Of a stretch of 41,421 nucleotides of DNA, positions 18,745 to 28,303 are shown piece by piece. Where the stretch lies: contig QCOP01000007.1 in assembly GCA_003212885.1 (NCBI GenBank), positions 1 through 41,421 on the forward strand, written 5' to 3'. The translations under genes and the position numbers were made by a program. Within the stretch, counting starts at the first letter, position 1; each line of letters opens with the position of its first letter. Origin of the DNA: Prochlorococcus sp. AG-432-D11 (GTDB lineage Bacteria > Cyanobacteriota > Cyanobacteriia > PCC-6307 > Cyanobiaceae). Under the pieces are notes generated by a model that had not been told where the DNA came from, did no database searches, and saw only the letters and a program-made list of their open reading frames with translations.

Positions 18745-20157
18745 TTAGGTTGTTTTTTCAGTTTCTTGCTTTTTTAAGGAAGCTTTTGGTTTGGATCCTT
18801 TCTTTTCTGAAGATTCTTGTGATACTTGATTTGTTTTTTCAGGTGCCTTTTCAATTATTTCGTTATTTTTTTCAAGCCACATAAAGATTTTTTCCTGCAA
18901 TAAATCTTCTTGCACAGCTTCTTTTAATTTTTGAGGGTCGATATTTTCTTCTGAAGAAAGTTCATTGCTTACATCTTTTAACTTCTCTTCCAGTTCATTG
19001 TCTTCCACAATTATGTTTTCATTTTGAGCAACAGATATTAATGCAAGGCTTCGCCGTACATTTGTTTCGGCTTCTGGTCTTGTTGATTCCATTAAAGATT
19101 TGACTAGTTCAGGGGTAAAAGTGGATTTAACATCAATACCTTGTTGTGCAAAATTACTTGCAGTTTGTTCGATCAACTTACGCACTTCTTGGTCAATAAG
19201 TGTTTTAGGTATTTCTACTTCAAGTTGTTCGACAATCCCTTTTAAAAGAGCATCATGACGATTCTTTTGATTTTTGAGTTTGGCCTCTTCTTTTAGTCTC
19301 GCTTCTAAGTCTTCTCTTAAATCTTTCATATTGGTTTTATCACTTGTTTGTTTAGCAAAATCATCATCGAGCTTTGGTAATTCCCTGATTTTGAGATCTT
19401 TAAGTTTTAGATCAAAGCTTGCTTTTCTTCCTTTAGCTTTTTCTTGAGGATAGTTTTCAGGAAAGCTGCATTCAATAATCTTTTCTTCATTGATTTGCAT
19501 GCCGATTATTCCTTCTATAAATCCAGGAATCATTTGACCTTTTTCTAGTTCAATATCCATTGATTCACTTGATCCACCTTCAATTTCAGAGTTGTCATCC
19601 ACGAATCGCCCTGTGAAACTTGCTACTGCAATATCTCCCTTTTGAGCGGCTCTATTTTCAACAGGAATTAATGTAGCTAATTGTTTTCTTGACTCTTCTA
19701 TGATTGTGTCGATCTTTGAGGGATCATAAATCACTGCTTCAGACTCAACTTTAAGCCCTTTATTGGTTTTGAGAATAGGACTAGGCTCTATATCAGTTTC
19801 CAGAGTTATTATTAATGATTTGGACGGATCATATTTTTCAAGCAAGTTTTCAAACCCATCCTTTAGATTTGGCTCGCATAGGGGTTCAATTGATTCTTGT
19901 TCCAGTGCTTGAGGCCAAATAGTTTCTAGCAATTTTTCAAGTGCTGATGCTTTGATCCTGGTAGGCCCAATTTGCTGAAGAATTACAGCTTTGGGAACTT
20001 TCCCTTTCCTAAAGCCTGGCAAATTAATCGATCTACTTAGTTTCGATAAGGCTTCGTCATAAGTTGTTTTACATTGCTCTGCTTGGATTTCGATTTCAAT
20101 TGCTAGCCGGCTATTAGGAAGACCACTAGTTTTTACGTTTAATTTGGGCTGACTCAT
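18745..20157 (-). CDS. tig: Trigger factor (ribosome-associated chaperone/peptidyl-prolyl isomerase)
   Basis: It binds the ribosome exit tunnel and shields nascent chains. The 470 residues have the ribosome-binding signature at about 45-55 ([14 protein letters not shown], with the GFRxGKxP motif). The FKBP-like PPIase domain is at about 165-250 ([20 protein letters not shown] ... [15 protein letters not shown]), followed by a long helical C-terminal domain. The last 35 residues are a charged K/E/S/T tail (about 436-470) that is not part of the conserved fold. The start is the ATG at 20157. It heads tig-clpP-clpX-dnaX, the order common in bacteria for tig-clpP-clpX. It is divergent from asd across 158 bases. 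Confidence 0.96.
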   Translation of the reverse strand: MSQPKLNVKTSGLPNSRLAIEIEIQAEQCKTTYDEALSKLSRSINLPGFRKGKVPKAVILQQIGPTRIKASALEKLLETIWPQALEQESIEPLCEPNLKDGFENLLEKYDPSKSLIITLETDIEPSPILKTNKGLKVESEAVIYDPSKIDTIIEESRKQLATLIPVENRAAQKGDIAVASFTGRFVDDNSEIEGGSSESMDIELEKGQMIPGFIEGIIGMQINEEKIIECSFPENYPQEKAKGRKASFDLKLKDLKIRELPKLDDDFAKQTSDKTNMKDLREDLEARLKEEAKLKNQKNRHDALLKGIVEQLEVEIPKTLIDQEVRKLIEQTASNFAQQGIDVKSTFTPELVKSLMESTRPEAETNVRRSLALISVAQNENIIVEDNELEEKLKDVSNELSSEENIDPQKLKEAVQEDLLQEKIFMWLEKNNEIIEKAPEKTNQVSQESSEKKGSKPKASLKKQETEKTT

Positions 20158-20315
20158 TGAATAATTGAGAAATAAGACCTCTTACTTGAGTACATTAAGA
20201 AAAAGTCTGTAAAAGAACCAAAAGTGATTGTTCATTTATAGACTCTAATTAAGATAGATGTGGATTTTAAAATAACCTAATTCCATAATCTACAAGGGCT
20301 TAAACCTGTAATAGT

Positions 20316-21347
20316 TTGTCTACTCAAGCATTATTACCTCATCGACCTTTAACAGTTGCCATTCTTGGAGCTAGTGGTGCTGTTGGTTGCGAGTTATTGG
20401 ATTTGTTAGAGCAAAGGGATTTCCCGATAAAAGAATTAAGGCTCCTAGCTTCTAAAAGGTCTTCGGGAACTATTCAAACTTGGAAAGGTTCACAATTGAC
20501 CGTCCAAGAAACTTCTTTAGAAAGCTTTTCCGGAGTTGACTTGGTTTTTGCTTCTGCTGGAGGCAAAGTTTCTTGCGCATGGAAAGAAGTTATTGTTTCT
20601 CAAGGGGCTCTCTTGATTGACAATTCCAGTGCTTTCAGAATGAATTCGGAAGTGCCTTTGGTTGTTCCTGAGGTGAATTCTCATGCTGCGCATTTTCATA
20701 AAGGAATTATTGCAAATCCAAATTGCACAACTATTTTATTGTCATTAGTTCTTGCACCTTTACATGCAAGGATTCCAATTAAAAGGGTAGTTGTCTCTAC
20801 GTATCAATCAGCGAGTGGTGCTGGGGCAATGGCTATGGAGGAATTAAAAAGTTTAAGTAGTGCAATGCTTCAGGGTAAACCCCTTTCAAGTAAGGTTCTT
20901 CCTTATTCTTTGGCATTTAATTTGTTTCTTCATAATTCTGATCTACAAGACAATAGTTATTGCGAGGAAGAAATGAAAATGGTCAATGAGATGAAAAAAA
21001 TTTTGGAGGCTCCTGAATTAAAATTAACCGCTACTTGTGTTCGAGTGCCTGTTTTGCGAGCACATTCTGAAGCAGTAAATATTGAATTTGAACAACCTTT
21101 TGAAGTAAATGACGCTCGAAACATTATAAAAAATTCTCAAGGTGTTGAGTTAATAGAGGATTTCAAAATGAATAGATTTCCAATGCCTATAGACGTAACT
21201 GGAAAAGATAATATTGCTGTAGGAAGAGTGCGACAGGATATAAGTCATCAAAATTGTTTGGAATTGTGGCTGTGTGGAGACCAAATTAGAAAAGGTGCTG
21301 CATTAAATGCAATTCAAATTGCCGAAGCATTGATCTCTCCTCAATGA
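20316..21347 (+). CDS. asd: Aspartate-semialdehyde dehydrogenase
   Basis: It reduces aspartyl phosphate to aspartate semialdehyde with NADPH, the common step towards lysine, threonine and methionine; lysC in this window supplies its substrate. The 343 residues carry the nucleotide-binding [16 protein letters not shown], the catalytic cysteine C137 in [26 protein letters not shown], and the substrate-binding [17 protein letters not shown]. The frame starts at a TTG at 20316; no ATG or GTG lies ahead of the conserved nucleotide-binding strand, so TTG is the best start. Its TGA overlaps the dapA ATG by four bases (ATGA), indicating translational coupling. Confidence 0.95.
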   Translation: MSTQALLPHRPLTVAILGASGAVGCELLDLLEQRDFPIKELRLLASKRSSGTIQTWKGSQLTVQETSLESFSGVDLVFASAGGKVSCAWKEVIVSQGALLIDNSSAFRMNSEVPLVVPEVNSHAAHFHKGIIANPNCTTILLSLVLAPLHARIPIKRVVVSTYQSASGAGAMAMEELKSLSSAMLQGKPLSSKVLPYSLAFNLFLHNSDLQDNSYCEEEMKMVNEMKKILEAPELKLTATCVRVPVLRAHSEAVNIEFEQPFEVNDARNIIKNSQGVELIEDFKMNRFPMPIDVTGKDNIAVGRVRQDISHQNCLELWLCGDQIRKGAALNAIQIAEALISPQ

Positions 21348-22252
21348 TCCCACTAGCTCAACTTTCTCCAACTCCCTTTGGCCGTTTGATTACTGCCATG
21401 GTTACTCCTTTTGATGGGCATGGCAAAGTTGATTTGTCTTTAGCGGCAAGTCTTGCAGAATATTTGGTCAATGAAGGTTCAGAAGGAATTGTTGTTTGTG
21501 GCACTACTGGTGAATCCCCAACATTGAGTTGGAACGAGCAGGAAAAGTTATTCGAAGTAGTTAAGAATGCTGTTGGATCACGAGCGAAGGTTCTTGCTGG
21601 TACTGGGAGTAATAGCACTTCTGAAGCAATTGATGCAACTATCAAAGCTGCTCATGCAGGCGCTGATGGTGCTTTGGTGGTTGTGCCCTATTACAATAAA
21701 CCTCCGCAAGAGGGACTTGAAGCTCATTTCCGCTCCATATCAAACTCAGCACCTGATTTGCCTTTAATGCTCTATAACATTCCAGGTAGAACAGGATGTT
21801 CTTTAGAACCATCTACAGTAGGAAGATTAATGGATTGTTCTAATATTGTTAGTCTCAAAGCAGCCAGTGGGACTACAAAGGAGGTTACAAGCTTGAGAAT
21901 CCAGTGTGGGCCGAAGTTATCAATTTATAGTGGTGATGATGCACTACTTTTGCCGATGCTTTCTGTTGGAGCTGTAGGTGTTGTCAGTGTTGCAAGTCAT
22001 ATAGTTGGAAAGAAGATTAGAACAATGATCGATTCTTATTTCACTGGCAATATTAATCTTGCACTTGGAATACATGAACAATTAATTCCCTTATTTAATG
22101 CTTTATTTGTTACTACCAATCCTATTCCTATTAAAGCTGCTCTCGAGATTCTTGGATGGCCAGTTGGCCCGCCTCGATATCCATTGCTACCTTTAAATGA
22201 TTCAATGAAAAATGAGTTAAATCAAGTCATCCAAGCCTTGCTAAAAATCTAA
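21344..22252 (+). CDS. dapA: 4-hydroxy-tetrahydrodipicolinate synthase
   Basis: It condenses aspartate semialdehyde with pyruvate, the first committed step to lysine and diaminopimelate for peptidoglycan. The 302-residue TIM barrel has [12 protein letters not shown] at the start, [11 protein letters not shown], the catalytic tyrosine in [11 protein letters not shown], the Schiff-base lysine K172 in [11 protein letters not shown], and [13 protein letters not shown]. It directly consumes the asd product, and the genes overlap by four bases. The next gene (rnj) follows after 68 bases. Confidence 0.97.
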   Translation: MIPLAQLSPTPFGRLITAMVTPFDGHGKVDLSLAASLAEYLVNEGSEGIVVCGTTGESPTLSWNEQEKLFEVVKNAVGSRAKVLAGTGSNSTSEAIDATIKAAHAGADGALVVVPYYNKPPQEGLEAHFRSISNSAPDLPLMLYNIPGRTGCSLEPSTVGRLMDCSNIVSLKAASGTTKEVTSLRIQCGPKLSIYSGDDALLLPMLSVGAVGVVSVASHIVGKKIRTMIDSYFTGNINLALGIHEQLIPLFNALFVTTNPIPIKAALEILGWPVGPPRYPLLPLNDSMKNELNQVIQALLKI

Positions 22253-22320
22253 TTATTTTTAAAAAGCCGGCTTTCGATCTTTAAAACGAAAACAAGTTTA
22301 TTTCTCTTCATATCAATCTC

Positions 22321-24300
22321 ATGTCAACAAGTCTTTCACTCAAAGCTAATTCAGCCATGACTTCTCAATCACAACAACAACCCACTCTTAGAGTTATCCC
22401 TCTTGGGGGGCTTCATGAGATAGGAAAAAATACTTGTGTTTTTGAGTATGGAGATGAGCTGATGATGGTAGATGCTGGTCTTGCTTTTCCCAGCGATGGA
22501 ATGCATGGTGTGAATGTAGTTATGCCAGATACTAGTTTTTTAAGAGAAAACCAAAAAAGAATTCGTGGAATGATTGTTACTCATGGGCATGAAGATCATA
22601 TTGGTGGTATTGCTCATCATTTGAAGAATTTCAATATACCGATCATTTATGGCCCTCGACTCGCCATGTCAATGCTGCAAGGCAAAATGGATGAAGCTGG
22701 GGTATCTGATAGAACAACTATTCAGACAGTAGGACCAAGAGATACTGTCAAAGTTGGTCAGCACTTTTCAATTGAATTTATTAGAAACACACATTCAATA
22801 GCTGATAGTTTTTCATTAGCAATTCAAACTCCAGTAGGCACAATAATTTTTACTGGTGATTTTAAATTTGACCATACGCCTGTTGATGGTGAGCATTTTG
22901 ACTTGGCTAGGATGGCTCATTATGGAGAAAAAGGCGTTTTATGTCTTTTTAGCGATTCTACAAATGCAGAAGTGCCAGGTTTTTGTCCTTCAGAAAGAAC
23001 TATTTTTGACCCATTAGATAGGCATATTGCTAATGCAAATGGCAGAGTGATTGTCACAACTTTTGCCAGCTCAGTTCATAGGGTATCTATGATTTTGGAA
23101 ATGGCTCTTAAAAATGGAAGAAAGGTAGGTTTGTTAGGCAGATCGATGGTAAATGTTATTGCTAAAGCACGTGAAATAGGTTATATGAAATGTCCTGATG
23201 ATTTGTTCGTTCCTATTAAGCAAATTAGAGATTTACCTGATAGAGAAACCCTTTTATTAATGACAGGTAGTCAAGGTGAGCCTTTAGCTGCTTTGAGTAG
23301 AATTTCTCGTGGAGAGCATCAGCATGTTCAGCTTAAAACGACGGATACTGTGATTTTTTCAGCTAGTCCTATTCCAGGGAATACAATTTCTGTTGTTAAT
23401 ACAATTGATCGTTTAATGAAGCTAGGAGCGAAGGTTGTATACGGAAAGACAGAGGGGATACATGTGTCTGGCCATGGTTTTCAAGAAGATCAGAAGCTAA
23501 TGTTGGCATTAACAAAGCCAAAGTTTTTTGTTCCTGTTCATGGTGAGCACAGGATGCTTGTTTGTCACAGTAAAAGTGCTCAAACCATGGGAGTACCAGA
23601 AGAAAATATTTTAATTATTGAAAATGGTGATGTTGTTCAACTTACTCCAGATTCAATTTCTAAAGGCGATCCAGTCAAAGCAGGAATAGAACTCTTGGAT
23701 GCTTCTAGAAATGGTGTTGTTGATGCTCGTGTTTTGAAAGAACGCCAGCAATTAGCAGAAGATGGGATTATTACTGTGCTCGCAGCAGTGAGTACTGATG
23801 GAGTGATGGTTGCACCTCCGCGAGTCAATTTGCGAGGAGTTGTGACTACAGCTGAGCCTAAAATGATGTCTTTTTGGACAGAAAAAGAGATTGGTTGGGT
23901 ATTAGACAATAGATGGAAGCAATTATCAAGACAAATTGGGAATAATGCCGCTGAAGTTGATTGGATTGGTTTCCAAAGAGAAGTGGAATCTGGCTTAGCA
24001 AGACGAATGAGACGTGAGTTACAAGTTGAGCCCTTGATTCTTTGTTTGGTCCAACCTGCACCTAGCGGAACACCTGCATATAAAAGTAGATTTGAGGAAG
24101 AATTAAACAATAAAAGAAATATGACTAGAAAAAATGTACCGACAAATATTATTAATCAAAAAAATCCTAGATCAACTGCTAATTCAGGCTTATCTTCTTC
24201 TAAAGCTTCAGTCAATACCACAGCAGATGTCTCTCTAGACTCTAATAATGATGATATTCCTTCTGGTAGAACACGTAGACGGAGATCTGCTGTTGGTTAG
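22321..24300 (+). CDS. rnj: Ribonuclease J
   Basis: A metallo-beta-lactamase/beta-CASP ribonuclease with 5'-exo and endo activity in mRNA turnover and rRNA processing. The 659 residues show LRVIPLGGLHEIGKN, the zinc motif HGHEDH at 88-93, FTGDFKFDHTPVDG, SDSTNAEVPG, the beta-CASP region TTFASSVHRVSMI and the metal-binding histidine in VPVHGEHRML. The final 60 or so residues are a basic, S/N/R-rich tail ending GRTRRRRSAVG, longer than in Bacillus RNase J. An ATG at residue 13 is a possible alternative start. It is convergent with tilS (33-base gap containing a weak TAGAA/TTCTA repeat). Confidence 0.95.
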   Translation: MSTSLSLKANSAMTSQSQQQPTLRVIPLGGLHEIGKNTCVFEYGDELMMVDAGLAFPSDGMHGVNVVMPDTSFLRENQKRIRGMIVTHGHEDHIGGIAHHLKNFNIPIIYGPRLAMSMLQGKMDEAGVSDRTTIQTVGPRDTVKVGQHFSIEFIRNTHSIADSFSLAIQTPVGTIIFTGDFKFDHTPVDGEHFDLARMAHYGEKGVLCLFSDSTNAEVPGFCPSERTIFDPLDRHIANANGRVIVTTFASSVHRVSMILEMALKNGRKVGLLGRSMVNVIAKAREIGYMKCPDDLFVPIKQIRDLPDRETLLLMTGSQGEPLAALSRISRGEHQHVQLKTTDTVIFSASPIPGNTISVVNTIDRLMKLGAKVVYGKTEGIHVSGHGFQEDQKLMLALTKPKFFVPVHGEHRMLVCHSKSAQTMGVPEENILIIENGDVVQLTPDSISKGDPVKAGIELLDASRNGVVDARVLKERQQLAEDGIITVLAAVSTDGVMVAPPRVNLRGVVTTAEPKMMSFWTEKEIGWVLDNRWKQLSRQIGNNAAEVDWIGFQREVESGLARRMRRELQVEPLILCLVQPAPSGTPAYKSRFEEELNNKRNMTRKNVPTNIINQKNPRSTANSGLSSSKASVNTTADVSLDSNNDDIPSGRTRRRRSAVG

Positions 24301-24333
24301 TTAAACTGTTTTTCTAGAAACTTTAGGTTAGTT

Positions 24334-25350
24334 CTATAATTTATCAATTAATGAAATAAATTCTTTATTCCAACAAATATTCCATCCTCCAGGAAGGTTC
24401 ATAGTTCCGGCATGTATTTTAGTAACTATAGAGTAACTTAACTCTTCGATTGTGGTTGCTTTTACTGATGGAACACCTTCTTCTTTTAACCATTCAGCTA
24501 AGATAGTTTCTCTAGCTAATCGTGAGAGTTGGCAAAATTCTTTTCTAGATAAAAGATTATCTTTTCTAAGTGAATTCAGTACAATTTTGATGAATTCTTT
24601 TTCATAGTTATATAGTTCTGATAACTTTTGTGATAGTGATGAAATTCTTAAAGTACATCCAGGGTGCAAACTTTCTAAGATTGGCATAATTTCTTTTCTA
24701 ATTTTATTTCGAGTTAAGTCAGAGCTTTCATTGGAAGGATCTAGCCAAATTGGCAAGTCAAAATCATTGCAGATTTGTTTTGTTTCTTCCCGTGTAAAAA
24801 TTAATAATGGCCTGATAAGTTGAATGCTTTCCTTTAACTTCCTTATATATTTTAGACTGCCAAGCCCATTAAGATTGCTTCCTCTTGCAAGATTCATAAT
24901 TAATGTTTCTGTTTTGTCAGAAGCAGTGTGACCAGTTAATACATAATTACAATTTCCTAAAGACTTGTATGAAGAAATTGTTTTTGCAGTATGAATTAGT
25001 TTTTCATACCGCCATTTTCTTGCTGATTCTTCATTATAGACTTCCTTTTTAGAAGCAATATCAAAATGGAAATGAATATTTTGTTGCTTAGTCCAAGCTT
25101 TCAGCTCTAGTGCAAATTCATTGGATTTTTGATGCCATCCGTGGTCACCATGCCAAATATGAATTTTCCATTTGTATATTCTTTGTAGATCTGAAATAAG
25201 TTTTAGGAGCGCCATTGAATCCTGACCTCCAGAGACTGATAAAAGTAATGATGCGCCTATAGGAAGTGGATGATTGTTTTTTTTTAGTGATTTGTGAAAG
25301 CGATTATGCCATTCACTCCATGGAGATTGCATTTTGGTAGATTGTGGCAT
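24334..25350 (-). CDS. tilS: tRNA(Ile)-lysidine synthetase
   Basis: It modifies the CAU-anticodon C34 of tRNA-Ile2 to lysidine using ATP and lysine, which is essential for decoding AUA. The 338 residues have the PP-loop SGGQDS at 40-45 in LLLSVSGGQDSMALL, the IWHGDHGWHQKS segment, LTGHTASDKTETLIMNLARG, and LIRPLLIFTREETKQIC. A shortened C-terminal helical region ends in PGGWNICWNKE; the long C-terminal domain of E. coli TilS is lacking. It is divergent from ycf23, with 78 bases between the starts that include a GTTCT/AGAAC inverted repeat at 25380-25395. Confidence 0.93.
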   Translation of the reverse strand: MPQSTKMQSPWSEWHNRFHKSLKKNNHPLPIGASLLLSVSGGQDSMALLKLISDLQRIYKWKIHIWHGDHGWHQKSNEFALELKAWTKQQNIHFHFDIASKKEVYNEESARKWRYEKLIHTAKTISSYKSLGNCNYVLTGHTASDKTETLIMNLARGSNLNGLGSLKYIRKLKESIQLIRPLLIFTREETKQICNDFDLPIWLDPSNESSDLTRNKIRKEIMPILESLHPGCTLRISSLSQKLSELYNYEKEFIKIVLNSLRKDNLLSRKEFCQLSRLARETILAEWLKEEGVPSVKATTIEELSYSIVTKIHAGTMNLPGGWNICWNKEFISLIDKL

Positions 25351-25428
25351 CTTTTTTGGTCACCAAAATTCTTTTTTTAGTTCTTTTTCTAGAACAATGT
25401 CAAAATCAGGTTATCTAAAAAACTACAA

Positions 25429-26208
25429 ATGTCTCGCATCAGTAATTTGCCTTTTCCCTTAAGAGAGGCTTTTGCCAATCAGTCGCTTTTAAAGGTTATT
25501 TCTGGTTTGAATAATTTTGATGCAATCAGCGTCAGTCAAGTTGCTAAAGCAGCCCAAGCAGGTGGGGCAACTTTGCTTGATATGGCTTGTGATTCTGGAT
25601 TAGTTCAAATGGTAAAAAGGCAAGTACAAATTCCTATTTGTGTAAGCGCAGTAGAACCTTCTTTATTTGGCGAATGTATTGAGGCAGGAGCCTCAATGAT
25701 AGAAATAGGAAACTATGATTCTTTTTATTCCCAAGGAAGGGTCTTTGAAGCAGAAGAAGTCTTATCATTAACTCGAGAGACTAGGTCGTTATATCCAAAT
25801 GTTGTTTTATCAGTAACTGTCCCTCACTTCCTTCCTCTACATTGCCAGTCTGCTTTGGCATTGGAATTAGTTGATTGTGGCGCTGATGTAATTCAAACTG
25901 AGGGGGGCACTAGTGCTTCGCCTTTAAGTCCTGGTACTTTAGGCTTAATAGAAAAAGCGTCTCCAACTCTTGCTTCAGTTTTTGATATTTCTCAGACTTT
26001 TCAACAGCATGGACTTACTGTTCCACTGATTTGTTCTTCAGGTTTATCTTCAGTTACGATACCTCTGGCTTATGCCAGTGGAGCTTGTGGTGTAGGAGTT
26101 GGTTCTGCCATTAATCGTTTGACAAATCAAATAGAGATGATTGCAATGGTCCGAACACTTGAGGCCTCAGTAATGAATTCACGACATCTCTCTCAGGTGT
26201 CTAATTAA
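25429..26208 (+). CDS. ycf23: Ycf23 family (DUF561) TIM-barrel protein
   Basis: A 259-residue protein of the DUF561 family, whose plastid members are called Ycf23. It has the look of a phosphate-binding (beta/alpha)8 barrel: repeated strand-helix units (LLKVISGLNNFD, GGATLLDMACD, ICVSAVEP, ASMIEIGNYDSF, VVLSVTVPHFLP, ADVIQTEGGTSA, LICSSGLSS) and a C-terminal GACGVGVGSAINRL phosphate-cup motif like those of ThiG, HisF and related barrels. The biochemical function is not established. It is conserved in cyanobacteria and red-lineage plastids, which suggests a photosynthesis-linked role. The next gene, uvrB, is 20 bases downstream. Confidence 0.88.
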   Translation: MSRISNLPFPLREAFANQSLLKVISGLNNFDAISVSQVAKAAQAGGATLLDMACDSGLVQMVKRQVQIPICVSAVEPSLFGECIEAGASMIEIGNYDSFYSQGRVFEAEEVLSLTRETRSLYPNVVLSVTVPHFLPLHCQSALALELVDCGADVIQTEGGTSASPLSPGTLGLIEKASPTLASVFDISQTFQQHGLTVPLICSSGLSSVTIPLAYASGACGVGVGSAINRLTNQIEMIAMVRTLEASVMNSRHLSQVSN

Positions 26209-26228
26209 TATTGTTTTAGAATCGTTTC

Positions 26229-28277
26229 ATGTGTGAAAGCAATATGGCTAGTTATTTTTTAGATGCTCCTTATGAGCCACGAGGGGATCAACCCCAGGCA
26301 ATAACTAAATTGGTTGATGGTGTAGATGATGGAATGAAATATCAAACTCTTTTAGGTGCTACTGGAACTGGTAAAACTTTTACTATTGCAAATGTTATTG
26401 CCAAGACTGGACGGCCAGCGCTTGTCTTGGCTCATAACAAAACTCTCGCAGCACAATTATGCAATGAGTTAAGAGAATTTTTTCCTAAAAATGCCGTTGA
26501 GTATTTTATTTCTTATTATGATTATTATCAACCTGAAGCTTATGTCCCAGTTAGTGATACATATATAGCAAAAACATCATCTATCAATGAAGAGATTGAT
26601 ATGCTACGGCATTCAGCTACTCGTTCATTATTTGAGCGGAACGATGTTATAGTTGTAGCTTCAATTAGTTGTATTTATGGTTTAGGAATTCCCAGTGAAT
26701 ATTTAAAGGCATCTGTTAAATTTAAAGTAGGTTCTACTATTAATATTCGTTCTTCTCTTAGAGAATTAGTTAATAATCAATATACTCGTAATGATTTAGA
26801 AATTTCGAGAGGTAAATTCAGATTAAAGGGTGATGTCCTTGAAGTAGGACCAGCATATGATGATCGATTGGTAAGGATAGAATTGTTCGGAGATGAAGTT
26901 GAAAATATTAAATATGTAGATCCAATAACTGGAGAAATTTTAGAAAATCTAGATTTTATTAATATTTATCCTGCAAAACATTTTGTTACCCCAAAAGATA
27001 GATTGAAACAGGCAATTGATGCTATTAAAAGTGAATTGATTGATCAAATTGATTTTTTTAATGATCAAGGTAAGCTTTTAGAAGCACAGAGGTTAGAGCA
27101 ACGAACTAAATATGATTTAGAAATGCTAAGAGAGGTTGGTTATTGTAATGGAGTTGAGAACTATGCACGTCATTTATCTGGACGAATAGCTGGGTCTCCT
27201 CCAGAATGCTTGATAGATTATTTTCCAGATGATTGGTTATTAATTATTGATGAAAGTCATGTGACTTGTTCTCAATTACAGGCAATGTATAATGGAGATC
27301 AATCTAGAAAGAAAGTTTTAATCGAGCATGGTTTTCGATTGCCTAGTGCTGCTGACAATAGACCTTTAAAATCAGATGAATTTTGGAAAAAAGCGAATCA
27401 AACTATTTTTGTAAGTGCGACGCCAGGGACCTGGGAATTACAAATAAGTTCTGATCAGGTTATTGAGCAAGTGATTAGACCTACAGGAGTGTTAGATCCT
27501 TTGGTTGAAGTGAGACCTACAAAGGGTCAAATCGATGACCTCTTAGATGAAATTCAGGCACGAGTAATTAAAAACCAAAGAGTTTTAGTTACTACCTTGA
27601 CCAAGAGAATGGCAGAGGATTTGACTGATTACTTGTCTGAAAAATCTGTTAAAGTTCGTTATCTTCACTCTGAAATTCATTCGATTGAGAGAATAGAAAT
27701 TATTCAGGATTTGCGAGTTGGAGCTTATGATGTTCTTGTTGGAGTGAATCTCTTGCGAGAAGGTTTAGATTTACCAGAAGTTTCTCTAGTTGTAATTTTG
27801 GATGCTGATAAAGAAGGTTTTTTGAGAGCTCAGAGGTCTTTGGTGCAAACAATAGGTCGCGCTGCAAGGCATATTGAAGGCATGGCATTGTTATATGCAG
27901 ATAATTTAACTGAATCAATGGCTCAAGCAATTTATGAAACTGAACGACGACGGAAAATTCAAAAAAAGTATAATTTAGATCATGGATTAACCCCGAAGCC
28001 AGCAGGTAAAAAATCTAATAATTCTATTCTTTCATTCTTAGAATTATCAAGGAAATTACAGAAAGATTCAAGTAGCGATGATCTTCTTAGTATTACAGAA
28101 AATGTTGTTGATAATTTTAAATTAAATAATGACTTAGATACATGTCTTGAGAATTTACCCGAGCTTATTGATCAATTAGAATCAAAAATGAAGAAGGCTG
28201 CAACCGAATTGAATTTTGAGCAAGCTGCTAAATTAAGAGATCAGATTAGTAAACTGCGTAAGAAGTTGCTTAGATAA
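26229..28277 (+). CDS. uvrB: Excinuclease ABC subunit B
   Basis: The damage-verification helicase of nucleotide excision repair, acting with UvrA and UvrC. The 682 residues contain Walker A GATGTGKT at 43-50, the beta-hairpin region [29 protein letters not shown], the DESH box IIDESHVT, helicase motifs V/VI in [15 protein letters not shown] and QTIGRAARH, and the C-terminal UVR coiled coil at about 645-680 that contacts UvrC. The length is normal. It is convergent with lysC (26-base gap). No SOS/LexA-like box is evident upstream. Confidence 0.97.
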   Translation: MCESNMASYFLDAPYEPRGDQPQAITKLVDGVDDGMKYQTLLGATGTGKTFTIANVIAKTGRPALVLAHNKTLAAQLCNELREFFPKNAVEYFISYYDYYQPEAYVPVSDTYIAKTSSINEEIDMLRHSATRSLFERNDVIVVASISCIYGLGIPSEYLKASVKFKVGSTINIRSSLRELVNNQYTRNDLEISRGKFRLKGDVLEVGPAYDDRLVRIELFGDEVENIKYVDPITGEILENLDFINIYPAKHFVTPKDRLKQAIDAIKSELIDQIDFFNDQGKLLEAQRLEQRTKYDLEMLREVGYCNGVENYARHLSGRIAGSPPECLIDYFPDDWLLIIDESHVTCSQLQAMYNGDQSRKKVLIEHGFRLPSAADNRPLKSDEFWKKANQTIFVSATPGTWELQISSDQVIEQVIRPTGVLDPLVEVRPTKGQIDDLLDEIQARVIKNQRVLVTTLTKRMAEDLTDYLSEKSVKVRYLHSEIHSIERIEIIQDLRVGAYDVLVGVNLLREGLDLPEVSLVVILDADKEGFLRAQRSLVQTIGRAARHIEGMALLYADNLTESMAQAIYETERRRKIQKKYNLDHGLTPKPAGKKSNNSILSFLELSRKLQKDSSSDDLLSITENVVDNFKLNNDLDTCLENLPELIDQLESKMKKAATELNFEQAAKLRDQISKLRKKLLR

Positions 28278-28303
28278 GGAAGAATTAATATTACAGATAA
28301 TTT

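Noticed and set aside
23637-24110. 157-residue minus-strand open frame inside rnj
   Set aside because: It lies wholly antisense to the conserved RNase J coding sequence and has no recognisable features; treated as a shadow of the real gene.
25380-25395. GTTCT/AGAAC inverted repeat between tilS and ycf23 as an operator
   Set aside because: A five-base stem in T-rich DNA; it does not match a LexA or NtcA box that I know, so no regulator can be proposed.
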